Position numbers and translations under genes: made by a program. From Beijerinckiaceae bacterium (GTDB taxonomy: Bacteria; Pseudomonadota; Alphaproteobacteria; Rhizobiales; Beijerinckiaceae), in assembly GCA_004564215.1 (NCBI GenBank), contig CP024846.1, forward strand, positions 1,736,001-1,800,000: 64,000 nucleotides of DNA. The letters are read 5' to 3'. Position 1 is the first letter of the stretch; every line of letters starts with the position of its first letter. Shown one piece after another: positions 17,575 through 28,730 of this stretch. Under the pieces are notes generated by a model. The model saw only the letters and a program-made list of their open reading frames with translations. It did no database searches and was not told where the DNA came from.

Positions 17575-18261
17575 ATGCCGACGTTGGATATAATTTCAAA
17601 GCCTCCCCATTTTAGCGCCGAGGAAGAGCTTATTTTAGCTTCCTTCACCCGTCGTCTCATCGAAATAGCGGCCATTGCCAGCGCCCATCGAGCGGGGGTA
17701 TCCGCCCTCGATACACTCAATACGATGCTGTTGCCTGCGATCTCAATCGATCGAAATGGGCTCGTTGTCGGCATGAATGCTGAGGCTGACGCGATTTTTG
17801 ATGATGAGGTCATGGTCAGCAATCAGCGTCTTTTTATTCGGGACGTTGAAGCTCGCGCGGCTTTAAAGGCATCGCTCAATAGATTAACCGATCAAATAGA
17901 GGTCACCATCGCCGAGCCGATCGTCGTTCGACGCTCCGATAAATTGCCAATCATTTTGCGCATCTGGCCCTTTAAGGGGCCAGCACACCTGCCTGAACAG
18001 GACGTGCATGCCCTGATAACGCTGAATGCATTAGGGCCGAAACCTGGGCCGCCCGCAGCGATGCTTGCCAAAGCCTTTCATCTAACTCCTGCGGAAGCCA
18101 AGCTCGCGAGCATCATCGCCCGCGGCGTACCGCCCGAAGTTGCCGCAAGAGAACTGAAAATCTCCAAGGAAACGGCACGCAATCGGCTCAAATCCATCTT
18201 CGCCAAGACGGATACCCATCGCCAGAGTGAACTTGTCGCCCTCCTCCGACAGGTCCAATGA
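17575..18261 (+). CDS. LuxR-family helix-turn-helix regulator, apparently 5'-truncated
   Basis: The C-terminal 60 residues form a LuxR-type DNA-binding domain (FHLTPAEAKLASIIARGVPPEVAARELKISKETARNRLKSIFAKTDTHRQSELVALL). The N-terminal part starts at FSAEEELILASFTRRLIEIAAI, which in many alphaproteobacterial relatives of about 370 residues lies in the middle, after a GAF/PAS-like domain; LPAISIDRNGLVVGMNAEADAIF is the PAS-like segment. At 228 residues the protein lacks the usual first 130-150. An in-frame stop at 17545 and the lack of a clear ribosome binding site suggest truncation, although a short functional regulator cannot be excluded. Confidence 0.7.
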   Translation: MPTLDIISKPPHFSAEEELILASFTRRLIEIAAIASAHRAGVSALDTLNTMLLPAISIDRNGLVVGMNAEADAIFDDEVMVSNQRLFIRDVEARAALKASLNRLTDQIEVTIAEPIVVRRSDKLPIILRIWPFKGPAHLPEQDVHALITLNALGPKPGPPAAMLAKAFHLTPAEAKLASIIARGVPPEVAARELKISKETARNRLKSIFAKTDTHRQSELVALLRQVQ

Positions 18262-18437
18262 TGGATTCGCTTTAGCTCGAGCCAAAGGGTCTCGGGCGAT
18301 TTTGACACGCCACGCTAAGCGCTTGCTGTCCAGTTGGTCGCAGCACGGCACCCACCCCGCGAGGTGGTTCTGGGACTTAGCCCTGAAATCCATTACGGAA
18401 TAGGCCGAGGAACGTTTCGCCGTAGAAGCCGGAGACG

Positions 18438-19709
18438 ATGACCATGTCGAATGCTGAGCACGATGTCATCGTAATCGGGGCTGGGGCAGCCGGAATCGCT
18501 GCGACGCGCCGTCTCGTCGAGGCCAAAATCGATGTGCTGCTTCTCGAAGCGCGCGATCGCGTCGGCGGCCGGGCCTACAGCCTGCGCAAAGGCGACGGTC
18601 CTGCGATTGATCTTGGATGTGGCTGGCTGCATTCAGCAAACGTCAACCCCTGGACCGAGATTGCCACGGCTCTTGGTTTCGAGATCGATCGAACTCCTCC
18701 GCCTTGGCAAGATGAGAAGCGCCAGATGGGAATGGCGCCGGCGCAACATAATGCGTTTGGCAAAGCCTCGATGCGCTTCTGGAGCCATTTTGATACCGGT
18801 TTGGAGATTATCGATCGGCCTGCCGGTGCTTACCTTGAGGCGGGGAACCCATGGAACGCGCTGATCGATGCGACGTCGACCTACATCAATGGAGCGGAAC
18901 TCGACCGGGTCTCGGCGGTGGATCTGTCTCGATACGCAGACACGCAAATCAATTGGCGCCTACTGGCCGGCTTCGGAACATTGATCGCACGCTGCAGTCT
19001 TGGTCTTCCGATAGCGTTAGGCTGCAAAGTGACTGAGATTGACCACTCGGGTTCTGACCTTTGCGTTGAAACTGCGCATGGCGCTCTACGAGCTCGAGCG
19101 GTCATTGTTACGGTTTCGACCAATCTGTTGGCTGCTGGCGCACTATGTTTCAAGCCCGAACTCTCAGCACCATGCGCCGCTGCCGCCGATCTCCCCCTCG
19201 GCTACGCGGAAAAGGTCTTTCTCACAATTGATGATGCCGCCAAATTTCCAGAAGACGCCCGCTTTTTCGGGGCGACAGATCGGACAGCGACAGGCACCTA
19301 TCATTTTCGACCCTTGGGCCGGCCTGTGATCGAAGCCTATTTCGGCGGCCGCTTGGCTCGCGAACTGCAAACCGCTGGCAAGGCCGCGATGATCGCCTTT
19401 GCGATCGAGGAGATCGCCTCGGTTCTGGGCACCGCGATCGTCTCTCATTTGGAGCCGCTAAAGGTCAGCAGCTGGGCGAACGACCCGCTCGTCTTGGGAT
19501 CCTATTCACACGCAAGGCCAGGTCGAGCGGAGGCCCGCTCCGTGCTCGGCACGCCAATCCAAAACCGCATCTTCTTTGCGGGCGAGGCATGTTCGATCCA
19601 TGATTTTTCAACGGCGCATGGCGCGTATAAGAGTGGCGTTGCCGCTGCGGAAGCGTGCTTGGCCCATGCGCCAATTGGGTTGCGGGCTGGGCGTTATTTA
19701 AGCCCCTAG
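18438..19709 (+). CDS. Flavin amine oxidase family protein
   Basis: This 423-residue protein has the dinucleotide-binding motif VIVIGAGAAGIAATRRLVEA (from about residue 10), the second motif LLEARDRVGGRAYSL, and the C-terminal FAD-binding segment RIFFAGEACSIHDFSTAHGAYKSGVAAA, the layout of monoamine oxidase/polyamine oxidase-type flavoproteins. A start at 18438 or the ATG at 18444 are both possible. It is probably a cytoplasmic oxidoreductase; the substrate could be an amine or a carotenoid-like compound. It is flanked by the LuxR gene upstream and small genes downstream, with no operon evident. Confidence 0.85.
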   Translation: MTMSNAEHDVIVIGAGAAGIAATRRLVEAKIDVLLLEARDRVGGRAYSLRKGDGPAIDLGCGWLHSANVNPWTEIATALGFEIDRTPPPWQDEKRQMGMAPAQHNAFGKASMRFWSHFDTGLEIIDRPAGAYLEAGNPWNALIDATSTYINGAELDRVSAVDLSRYADTQINWRLLAGFGTLIARCSLGLPIALGCKVTEIDHSGSDLCVETAHGALRARAVIVTVSTNLLAAGALCFKPELSAPCAAAADLPLGYAEKVFLTIDDAAKFPEDARFFGATDRTATGTYHFRPLGRPVIEAYFGGRLARELQTAGKAAMIAFAIEEIASVLGTAIVSHLEPLKVSSWANDPLVLGSYSHARPGRAEARSVLGTPIQNRIFFAGEACSIHDFSTAHGAYKSGVAAAEACLAHAPIGLRAGRYLSP

Positions 19710-19920
19710 CAATTATTCGGCGCGCCTCTTCTTCCCTCTCCAGCAAGACAAGCGATCGGCGGAGTAAAACCTTCAACCTGACGCTGTGCGGAGGCCAAGC
19801 TTTGGGGTAGGCAACACCCAAGCAGATGCACCCGCTGATATTCATCGGTTGGGCCGGGCCGCACTATCTTGAATTTTCTTCGGGTCGCACCACGTCAGTG
19901 CTCCTCGTGTGGCATGGGCG

Positions 19921-20148
19921 ATGAAGATGCGCCGCAGATATTCAACTTTCGAACGCGCCACCTTCATAAGAAGGCGAGCTCGAAGCCTCGCCGTCACCGG
20001 ACAATTTTCCGATTGGCGGGCGATTGAGGCTCATTTGCAAATTCGAGATAATTTAATTGAAGCCAGCGAAGAGCTCGATGATTCACTCTTGCGGGAAGAA
20101 CTGGACGCGAGCTGCCACCAGGCGCAGCAGGTTCGTTCCAAGCTTTGA
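19921..20148 (+). CDS. Small hypothetical protein
   Basis: A 75-residue frame (MKMRRRYSTFERATFIRRRARSLAV...) with a basic first third and an acidic helical second half (IEASEELDDSLLREELDASCHQ). A further in-frame ATG at 19909 would add four residues. No motif or membrane segment is recognised. The composition looks protein-like and the frame is followed by a convergent response-regulator gene. The preceding 210 bases after the amine oxidase hold nothing convincing. Confidence 0.45.
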   Translation: MKMRRRYSTFERATFIRRRARSLAVTGQFSDWRAIEAHLQIRDNLIEASEELDDSLLREELDASCHQAQQVRSKL

Positions 20149-20221
20149 CGGTGGCGCCTTTCCGTCCCGCTGACGGGCGTTTTAGCACGCGACAGCGCCG
20201 TGCAGATGAACCTCTTTGGTC

Positions 20222-20569
20222 CTATTCGGTCAGGGCTTCAAGCGCGTGCTCGATCTCTGCCGGAAAAAATGGCTTTGAAATAAAAGGCGAGCTGCGCAGG
20301 GCCGCTGGCAGCTCTGCTTGCGCGGAAGCCGAAACAAAAACAAAGGGCACGTTCTTGCGTTCAAGAATTTGCGCAATCTCAAATGTCTTGCCGTTGGTTA
20401 CATCGACATCCAGAAAAGCAAAATCGAGATCTTTAAGTAAAGTCTTCTTGGTGCCCGCAATGGTCGCTTCGATCACGACGTCGGCTTCAACGATTTCCCT
20501 AATCATACTCTCGAGATCCAGCGCAACCAGGGCTTCGTCTTCGACAATCAAAATATGCAATATTTTCAT
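20222..20569 (-). CDS. Single-domain response regulator receiver protein
   Basis: A 115-residue stand-alone CheY-like receiver. MKILHILIVEDEALVALDLESM gives the acidic pair (ED), FAFLDVDV carries the phospho-acceptor aspartate (LDVD), PFVFVSASA gives the Thr/Ser position and FISKPF gives the conserved lysine. There is no output domain. I prefer the ATG at 20569 over 20608 because it starts directly at the first beta strand. Such proteins often act in phosphorelays of the general stress response in Alphaproteobacteria. It is divergent from the broken Crp/Fnr gene at 20768. Confidence 0.85.
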   Translation of the reverse strand: MKILHILIVEDEALVALDLESMIREIVEADVVIEATIAGTKKTLLKDLDFAFLDVDVTNGKTFEIAQILERKNVPFVFVSASAQAELPAALRSSPFISKPFFPAEIEHALEALTE

Positions 20570-20767
20570 GAGACTTAGCCTAAGGTTGCGGGATTTCTGA
20601 CCGTTCAACCCGCTGACGCTGCAAAAGTTTCTTCTGTAATGTCGGAGCAGACGCTGCCTTAGTTGGTCCCTACATCGGCATTAGCTATATCCGTGGAGGC
20701 GCTGATCGACGCGCCAATTTTTCATCCCTGCGGTCATGGCCTCTCCGGTCGGGCAGGGAACACGGCT

Positions 20768-21490
20768 ATGGCCACGGACCACTCCAATCAAAGCAAACAA
20801 AACCGTTTGCTCGCCGTACTTCCGCCTCCGGATTACGCACTCTTAGCGCCTCACTTAAAAGAAGTGTCGCTCGAGTTGGGCGCGCTTTTGCAGGAAGCGG
20901 GCGAACCGGTCGAGCATATTTAGTTTCGGCATCAGGGAATGATTTCCCTCCTGGCGATCATGTCGGACGGGCAAGGAATTGAGACGGCCACGGTGGGGAT
21001 CGGAGGCGTGGTAGGAGCCATGTCCGCTTTCGGCATCCGCCTCGCCTTCGCCAGGGCCGTGGCTCAAGCTCCCCTGGTGGCTGCGCGCATTTCGAGCGCG
21101 CAATTTCAGGGCGCGATCGAGAAGAGCGCGGCGATCAGAAATCTGATCCTGCACTACAATGAAGCGCTCCTGGCACAGGTTCAGCAGACCGCGGCCTGCA
21201 ACGCCCTCCATGAAGCGGACCGCCGTCTCGCCCGTTGGTTGCTCCAGACTCGCGACCGCATCGATAGCGACGTGCTTTCGCTGACTCAGGAATTCCTGTC
21301 CCAAATGCTCGGAGTGCGGCGCACGACCGTGACTTTGGTCGCGCGCAAGCTTGAGAAGGCTGGCGTCATCCAGAATCGCCGGGGCCGGATCGTGGTGACC
21401 GACCGCAAGGGTCTCGAAGATTTGGCCTGCGAATGTTACGCGATGGTTCGAGAACGGCTGCGGGCCGTGCTGCCTGAGGATGCTCTTTAA
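20768..21490 (+). pseudogene. Crp/Fnr-family regulator interrupted by an amber codon
   Basis: Reading through one TAG gives a 240-codon Crp/Fnr-type regulator in a single frame. The N-terminal part (NRLLAVLPPPDYALLAPHLKEVSLELG) and the part after the stop (FRHQGMISLLAIMSDGQGIETATVGIGGVVGAM) are adjoining pieces of one cyclic-nucleotide-like domain; relatives have EHVYFPHSGMxSLL where this has EHI-stop-FRHQGMISLL, so TAG (20921-20923, codon 52) replaces the usual tyrosine codon. The C-terminus keeps an intact helix-turn-helix (LTQEFLSQMLGVRRTTVTLVARKLEKAGVI). There is no other damage. Either the gene is recently inactivated, or an in-frame ATG at 20939 gives a shortened 183-residue protein. 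Confidence 0.8.
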
Positions 21491-21556
21491 TTTACAACAG
21501 AGTCGGATACCGAACAGGCCCAGCTCAGGCATGGAGTAAGATTGCCTCGGTAATTT

Positions 21557-22033
21557 ATGCCTAAGGCGCGTGCAATGGCGGCAATGAGCAGGGACCAAGC
21601 ACCATCCTCCCTGGACTTTCATGCCGGGCCAAAAGAATTGCCGTCGTCACCGCAGCAACTGCCGCTATCTGGAAAATCGGTTCTCGTCATCGAAGATGAA
21701 ATGCTGATAGCCATGTGCGTCGAGGCTTGTCTTGGCGACGCCGGGGTCGCCATGGTGAGGATCGCCAATTCCTTGGTCTTGGCACGGCGAATCCTCGACG
21801 AAGGCATTCGATTCGATGCAGCGATTGTCGATCTCTACATGCCGGATGGAAATGCAAGCCCGCTGGTTCAGCTGTTGTCAGCACGGGGCGTACCCGTCGT
21901 CATCACCACTGGCGATCCGGCGGGTCATGCGGAACCTGCGTTAACCACGGCTGCCGCGATTCTGCAAAAGCCGCGCTCCAATGGCGATCTGATCAAGGCG
22001 GTCATTGGATGCATGGTTGGCGCCTCGCACTAA
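21557..22033 (+). CDS. Response regulator receiver-domain protein
   Basis: A 158-residue protein with a variable 40-residue N-terminal extension and one receiver domain: SVLVIEDEMLIAMCVEACLGDAG (acidic pair), FDAAIVDLYMPDGNASPLV (phospho-acceptor Asp in VDLYMPDG), VPVVITTGDPA (Thr) and ILQKPRSN (Lys). No output domain follows. Several start codons are possible between 21557 and 21584. It lies 66 bases after the Crp/Fnr pseudogene. With the receiver at 20222 it makes two output-less receivers around a DNA-binding regulator gene, as in stress-signalling clusters. Confidence 0.85.
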   Translation: MPKARAMAAMSRDQAPSSLDFHAGPKELPSSPQQLPLSGKSVLVIEDEMLIAMCVEACLGDAGVAMVRIANSLVLARRILDEGIRFDAAIVDLYMPDGNASPLVQLLSARGVPVVITTGDPAGHAEPALTTAAAILQKPRSNGDLIKAVIGCMVGASH

Positions 22034-22458
22034 TATCCGCGCTTCGACGTACCGGGCCTCGGATATTCCTCAGCAGGCGCGTAAACTTTACCTCACCAAT
22101 TGGCTGCGTCGCTCGTCAGACATCAGATGGAAGCTTGTGCAAAGCCCCTCTCAGCCGCGATCATGCCGCCCAAGGCGTAGTTTGTTCGTTGGAAATATCG
22201 CGTTAAGCGCGAAATGCTGGTGCTCAGAGTTGTAGCGCGTGCGCTCGATTGTCACATCGACTTGAACCTTGGTCGCCCGACCTGGCTTGCCATTGAACAA
22301 CCCAAATTGCTCACCACATGGAAGGGATCGTGGCGGGCCTGAGTTCATGCCACCAAGCCGGTTTTACCTCCCTGGCCGTTGCAGCTCACTTCGCCACCAT
22401 GCTAAGCAGGCGCGCGCTGGACTTTGCGTTCGCGTCCGACATTTTCGGAGACATATTC
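22034..22458 (+). other. Intergenic region without recognisable gene
   Basis: About 425 bases after the receiver gene. Short frames are present on both strands but none has a ribosome binding site with a plausible product. No tRNA or strong hairpin is seen. With the following phage-like remnant, it may be part of a degraded accessory segment. Confidence 0.4.
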
Positions 22459-22548
22459 ATGACACTCGTTTTGGTCGTCGGCTGGGGCCTTTTTACGGCT
22501 CTAACCGCTTACATTGCCTTTGCCTCGACCCGTCCCGAGCGTCCTTGA
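22459..22548 (+). CDS. Tiny membrane protein (29 residues)
   Basis: ATG at 22459 with GGAG at 22447-22450, eight bases upstream. The product MTLVLVVGWGLFTALTAYIA plus FASTRPERP is one hydrophobic helix with a short charged tail. It resembles in size small accessory subunits of membrane complexes, but no family is recognised and no partner gene is adjacent. The larger in-frame start at 22318 looks less likely because its extra residues lack any pattern. Confidence 0.4.
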   Translation: MTLVLVVGWGLFTALTAYIAFASTRPERP

Positions 22549-22702
22549 GCGGCGGCGGTCTTCTGCGATTTTCGCACCTGTTCCTAACGTCCGCTGCGTC
22601 CCTCCAGGCCGATTGCCATCGAGACGCCTAAAATGAACCGACGCCCGTGCAGGCGTCGTGGACCGGGATCGTAAAAGGGCCACGCGAGCCAAAGGTCTAT
22701 AA

Positions 22703-23200
22703 GATTGCGGGCAGTTCAATGCACATATGGCGAGCTGCCTGCTCCTGCAGGTCGATGAGGGATTTTGGGCGGCCGAGGGGCGCCTGAAAGGTCTGATCAC
22801 GGCACCGCGCCAGATGATCGAAGCCAAGAGCGTTGATCCGATCCATCTTGCTAATTTTGTGCGCGTGATCTTTACCTCGAACGAGGACTGGGTTGTTCCG
22901 GCAGCCCTCGATGAACGGCGATTTTGCTTTCTCGACGTGGCTCCGCATGTCGCGCAAAATCACGCCTATTCCGCGGAGAGGAACGCTGAGATGAATACGG
23001 GCGGCCGCCAGGCGCTGCTCGCCGATCTCCTTGCCTCCGACCTCGACGCCGGGCGCGCCGAACCTTCATCATTCTGAAGACCGCAGCGCTCCTTGAGCAA
23101 AAGCTCAGATCGATGGACGCCATCACGGCGTGGGGGTTCGAGCGGCTCTCAGATGGGAAGCACGACACGGCGGGGCGGCAGCTGGCAGCAGTGCCTGTCG
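22703..23200 (+). pseudogene. Remnant of a DUF5906-type phage/plasmid primase-helicase
   Basis: Residues QFNAHMASCLLLQVDEGFWA, AEGRLKGLITAPRQMIEAK, FVRVIFTSNEDWVVPAALDERRF and FLDVAPHVAQNHAY form the core of the DUF5906 helicase/primase family found in prophages and plasmids, where FWAGDK precedes the AEGRLK block; here three residues are missing. The frame ends at a stop at 23077, but the expected continuation (LKTAALLEQKLRSMDAITAW, then GFERLSDGKHD) follows in another frame across 23060-23170, showing a frameshift. Stop codons also precede it (22700). It is a decayed fragment and lies directly against the trailer end of the CRISPR array. Confidence 0.75.
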
Positions 23201-23255
23201 GTGGTGGGCGGCGGAAAGCTGAAAAGACTTCGTTTGCGGTACGTCCCGCGGGTCA

Positions 23256-25529
<2,274 letters not shown>

Positions 25530-25747
25530 GACCTGTTTCTAACTCTTTCATTTCCTTTGCGAAACTGGCTTTTACGCGCGAACCTGGCAACGACCGCAAT
25601 GGAGGCCGAGAACGACGCTCTGCGCAAAGCGCAGACATCCATTCTTATCAACAACATACGCGCGGCGCGAAATGGATGGGATTTCGAGGCGCGCTTACGG
25701 TTCGCGCATTCAATGTTTAATGGCATTGGCGATCTGTGATTGCGCTT
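25530..25747 (-). promoter_or_regulatory. CRISPR leader
   Basis: The 218 bases between the last-added repeat and the cas2 stop hold the array promoter and integration signals. On the minus strand the segment at about 25695-25711 reads GCGCGAACCGTAAGCGC, matching the GCGAACC-AAGCG block common in type I-C leaders. The 60 bases beside the first repeat are A-rich on that strand (CAAAGGAAATGAAAGAG). A 46-codon plus-strand frame (25599-25739) falls inside the leader and I regard it as chance. Confidence 0.75.
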
Positions 25748-26038
25748 TCAAACAATGAGCGGCCCATTGAGATCGGCCGCCGGTTTGGCCCCGACATGTT
25801 CGATGCGTCTCTGCCAATTGGCACCGAGATAATAGTAGCGCAGGCTATCGTGCTTCTCGTCGATGATTCCCTCAAGCCGCGACTTGAGCAATGTCCACTG
25901 CGCGGGATCCACCTCGATCTCGAAGACGGAATATTGCACGCGCTGGCCGAAATCCCGGCAGGCCTTGGCAACCCGCCTCAGGCGTCTCGTGCCATTGCCC
26001 TCGGTCGTGTTCACATCGTAGGTCACCAGCACCAGCAT
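25748..26038 (-). CDS. cas2: CRISPR-associated endoribonuclease-fold protein Cas2
   Basis: Cas2 forms the adaptation complex with Cas1. The 96-residue product starts [11 protein letters not shown], with the conserved Asp8 after the first beta strand, and continues [19 protein letters not shown], the second ferredoxin-like strand. The frame is open further upstream, but those residues overlap cas1 in another frame; the start at 26038 sits 10 bases after the cas1 stop. It is the last cas gene, next to the leader, as is standard for type I-C. Confidence 0.96.
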   Translation of the reverse strand: MLVLVTYDVNTTEGNGTRRLRRVAKACRDFGQRVQYSVFEIEVDPAQWTLLKSRLEGIIDEKHDSLRYYYLGANWQRRIEHVGAKPAADLNGPLIV

Positions 26039-26048
26039 GGCCTTCGTC

Positions 26049-27083
26049 TCATTTCCAAAACCATGGAGGATAGGCGTCGAGGTCGCCGCGAAGATGCCGC
26101 GCGAGCAACAGCGCTTGCAGGTAAGGCACAAGCCCGAGCGGCGCAATTTCATCGAGAAACGGATGCTTCCGTTCGGTCCGCTTGCGTTCCTGCCAAGCGG
26201 AAAGAACCGTCTTTCGGCCTTCATCGGTCAAGAGAACGGCGCCATTGTCCTGCGTCACGAAATCCTTCATGCGCAATTGTCGTCGATTGAGCAGCGCCAA
26301 GGCGAGCCGGTCGGCCAAAGCCGGGCGCAATTCCTCCATGAGATCGAGCGCGAGGCTCGGACGGCCCGGCCTATCCCGGTGAAGAAAGCCAACTGCGGGA
26401 TCGAGGCCGACGCTCTCCGCCGCGCTCCGGCAATCATGCGTGAGAAGTGTGTAGAGGAAGGATAGCAGGGCGTTCACGGGATCGAGCGGCGGTCGGCGCG
26501 ATCGTCCGCGAAAGCGGATGTCTGGATCGCTCGCGCGAATCAAATCATCGAAGACGCCAAAATAGACTTGGGCTGCCTCGCCCTCGGCGCCACGCAGCAG
26601 GTCGATGCCGTCCTTGGAAGCGCCCGCGCGCCGCAGGATTGCTCCCAAGCGCGTCACGGCGGCCTCTATCGCCACTTTCCGATCTTGCGTGATGTCCTCG
26701 CCATGATCGCGCAATGCCCGCTGCAAGACCGTTCGCTGATTGGAGATCTTGCCGCAGACAATGCTCCTTACGATCTCGTCGGGTCGATCGGATATGCGAT
26801 ATTGTTCCCGCCGCAGCAGGACATTGCCGCTCACGGGCCCCTCGATGCGGGCTTGAAAACGTCCAACCCGATCGAGAAGCGCGATTGTAACGCCGGCGGC
26901 CGCGCAGGCCTGCATGAGCGGCGGCGAAAGATAAATGGCGCCGAAGGTCACGACCGAGGCCAGCATATGCAAGGGGACGCGCGCGCGTTCCTCGTCCTCG
27001 ATCGTGACGACAAGGTTTTCACCGTCCTTGCGCAGACTTGCGCCCTCGGTCGTGACATAGACCGTGTTCAAGAGCTTTTTCAC
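26049..27083 (-). CDS. cas1: CRISPR-associated endonuclease Cas1 (type I-C)
   Basis: Cas1 is the integrase that inserts new spacers. The 344-residue protein starts with GTG ([24 protein letters not shown]) inside the cas4 stop (GTGA at 27080-27083). Catalytic residues are visible as the glutamate in [13 protein letters not shown], the histidine in [24 protein letters not shown] and the acidic residue in the latter. The longer in-frame start at 27203 would overlap cas4 by 120 bases and lacks family sequence. Length and order fit type I-C. Confidence 0.97.
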   Translation of the reverse strand: MKKLLNTVYVTTEGASLRKDGENLVVTIEDEERARVPLHMLASVVTFGAIYLSPPLMQACAAAGVTIALLDRVGRFQARIEGPVSGNVLLRREQYRISDRPDEIVRSIVCGKISNQRTVLQRALRDHGEDITQDRKVAIEAAVTRLGAILRRAGASKDGIDLLRGAEGEAAQVYFGVFDDLIRASDPDIRFRGRSRRPPLDPVNALLSFLYTLLTHDCRSAAESVGLDPAVGFLHRDRPGRPSLALDLMEELRPALADRLALALLNRRQLRMKDFVTQDNGAVLLTDEGRKTVLSAWQERKRTERKHPFLDEIAPLGLVPYLQALLLARHLRGDLDAYPPWFWK

Positions 27084-27742
27084 AGCGACGCCACGTCGGA
27101 AGTGGTGTCGAGAGCCGAACGAATCTCGCGCTCGCGCCAAGCCTTGGCGGAGCGCGCGCCGGCGCGCGGCCGACAGAGGTCGAGCAGCGAGCAAGCCCGG
27201 CATTTGTCGGCGCGATATTCAGCCGGAGGCGTGCGACCCGAGGCGAAGACTTCGCGTAAGGAAGCGGCCGTCGCTTCAGTCAGGCGCCGCAATTCGTCGT
27301 CGAAAGGCACGACGACGCGCCGGCGGGTTTCCGCATAGAACAAGGCGCCTTGCGGAACTGCCTTGCCGGTCATCTCCTCCAGGCACAGGCCCTGCGCGCA
27401 AAGCTGGACTTCATCGGCGCGATGGCGCTTCGCCTTGCCGCGCTTGAATTCGACCGGAAAGGGCGTTTCGCCATCCCCCTCGCGATGGAATTCAACGAGA
27501 TCGGCAACGCCGGCGATACCAAGGCGGCGCGAGGCCAGCGGCATTGACGCAACGCGCCGTATGCCACGCGAATAGCGCTGGCCCGGTTCGTCCGTGGCAA
27601 GGTGAACGATGCGACCCTCGGCGGTGAAGCGGTTTTCCTCCCATAGTCGTTCGATGTGAATCAGCGCGGCCTGGCGCAAGCAATAGACCGCGTGCTGAAG
27701 CGCGGAGAGCGGAATGGGATCATCGAGGCCATCACCGTCCAT
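27080..27742 (-). CDS. cas4: CRISPR-associated exonuclease Cas4
   Basis: Cas4 trims prespacers and selects those next to the proper PAM. The 220-residue protein has the RecB-type nuclease core (GIAGVADLVEFH, FPVEFKRGKAKRH, EVQLCAQGLCLEEM) and the Fe-S cluster cysteines: Cys21 near the N-terminus and Cys181, Cys184 and Cys190 in DKCRACSLLDLCRP. It lies 25 bases after cas7 and overlaps cas1 by 4 bases, so processing and integration factors are made together. Confidence 0.96.
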   Translation of the reverse strand: MDGDGLDDPIPLSALQHAVYCLRQAALIHIERLWEENRFTAEGRIVHLATDEPGQRYSRGIRRVASMPLASRRLGIAGVADLVEFHREGDGETPFPVEFKRGKAKRHRADEVQLCAQGLCLEEMTGKAVPQGALFYAETRRRVVVPFDDELRRLTEATAASLREVFASGRTPPAEYRADKCRACSLLDLCRPRAGARSAKAWREREIRSALDTTSDVASL

Positions 27743-27767
27743 GGTTTGTCTCCCATTCCGTTGTGCC

Positions 27768-28724
27768 TCAGAGCAATTCGTGAATCGTCACGCCCTCCGG
27801 CGCATTTTTGCGATCGATCGTCACGCGGTAATCGGAAAAACGCCGTGCCGGTGGAAGATTATCGAGCCGTTTGTCGCCGAGCGGATAGACCTCGCCATCG
27901 TGCGCGCGTTCAACCACGAGCCGCTCGAACAGTTCATGCGCCGGCGCCTTACCGAGCGCGCAGGAATGCTCGAAGGCGACGAGCTTGCGTGCCGCCATTT
28001 CCCCGCGCGCGGCGGAGCGATCATGCTCGAACATGTTTTTCAGGGAATCCCACAAGAACGTCAGATCATCGGCCGAGAACCCCGTGCGCTCGGCGAGTTT
28101 GGCCGACACGAAACCATGGGCGCGATAGAGGCCGTAAGGCACGATATGCTTCCGGCCCATGGTGCGGTTTTCGGTGCGTCCATCTTCGCCGCTTCCGCCC
28201 TCTTCGATCTTTTTCTTTTCGGCTTCATTGGTTGCGGCCATGCGGGTGATCGAGATTTCGAGCGGCACGATTGATTCCAACGATCGCGCAAAGGAGAGTT
28301 GCACAGGGCCGCGCACCTGTCCGCAATTTATGCCCGTGCTCATGACAGCGCCGAAAGTCCGTACATCGAAGAAATTGTCGCACATGAATTTACGCAAGGC
28401 GTCGGCTTCGGCGTCATTCTGCGGATTGAGTTTCTTGTCCGTGGCAGCCTTCTTGTCATCTGGCCGTTCCGCGAGATAGGCCTTGCGATGCTGTTCGTTG
28501 AGAATCGCGCCTTCCTTCACATAGATGGCGTAACGCTGATCGCCGCCCTTGGCGATTTCCGTGTAATTGCGAATTTTGCGCTTCAGGCACACGTCTGTGA
28601 CGAGCCCCTCGTTTGTCTCTGGATCAAGACGCGGCAGATTGCCGGCGTCGGGATCGCCGTTGGGATTGCCATTGGAAACATCGAACAAAAAGGCAAAATC
28701 ATAGCGATTGGAAAGCGCGGTCAT
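27768..28724 (-). CDS. cas7: Cascade backbone protein Cas7 (Csd2)
   Basis: Cas7c lines the crRNA spacer in the type I-C effector. The 318-residue protein begins with RYDFAFLFDVSNGNPNGDPDAGNLPRLDPET, the classic Csd2 N-terminus, followed by KRKIRNY and later TFGAVMSTGINCGQVRGPVQLSFARSLE, typical of the RAMP core. It follows cas8c by 6 bases. No anomalies are seen. Confidence 0.96.
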   Translation of the reverse strand: MTALSNRYDFAFLFDVSNGNPNGDPDAGNLPRLDPETNEGLVTDVCLKRKIRNYTEIAKGGDQRYAIYVKEGAILNEQHRKAYLAERPDDKKAATDKKLNPQNDAEADALRKFMCDNFFDVRTFGAVMSTGINCGQVRGPVQLSFARSLESIVPLEISITRMAATNEAEKKKIEEGGSGEDGRTENRTMGRKHIVPYGLYRAHGFVSAKLAERTGFSADDLTFLWDSLKNMFEHDRSAARGEMAARKLVAFEHSCALGKAPAHELFERLVVERAHDGEVYPLGDKRLDNLPPARRFSDYRVTIDRKNAPEGVTIHELL

Positions 28725-28730
28725 AATAAT

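Noticed and set aside
25599..25739. 46-codon plus-strand frame in the CRISPR leader
   Set aside because: It lies across the leader on the opposite strand, has no ribosome binding site, and the leader motif explains the sequence.
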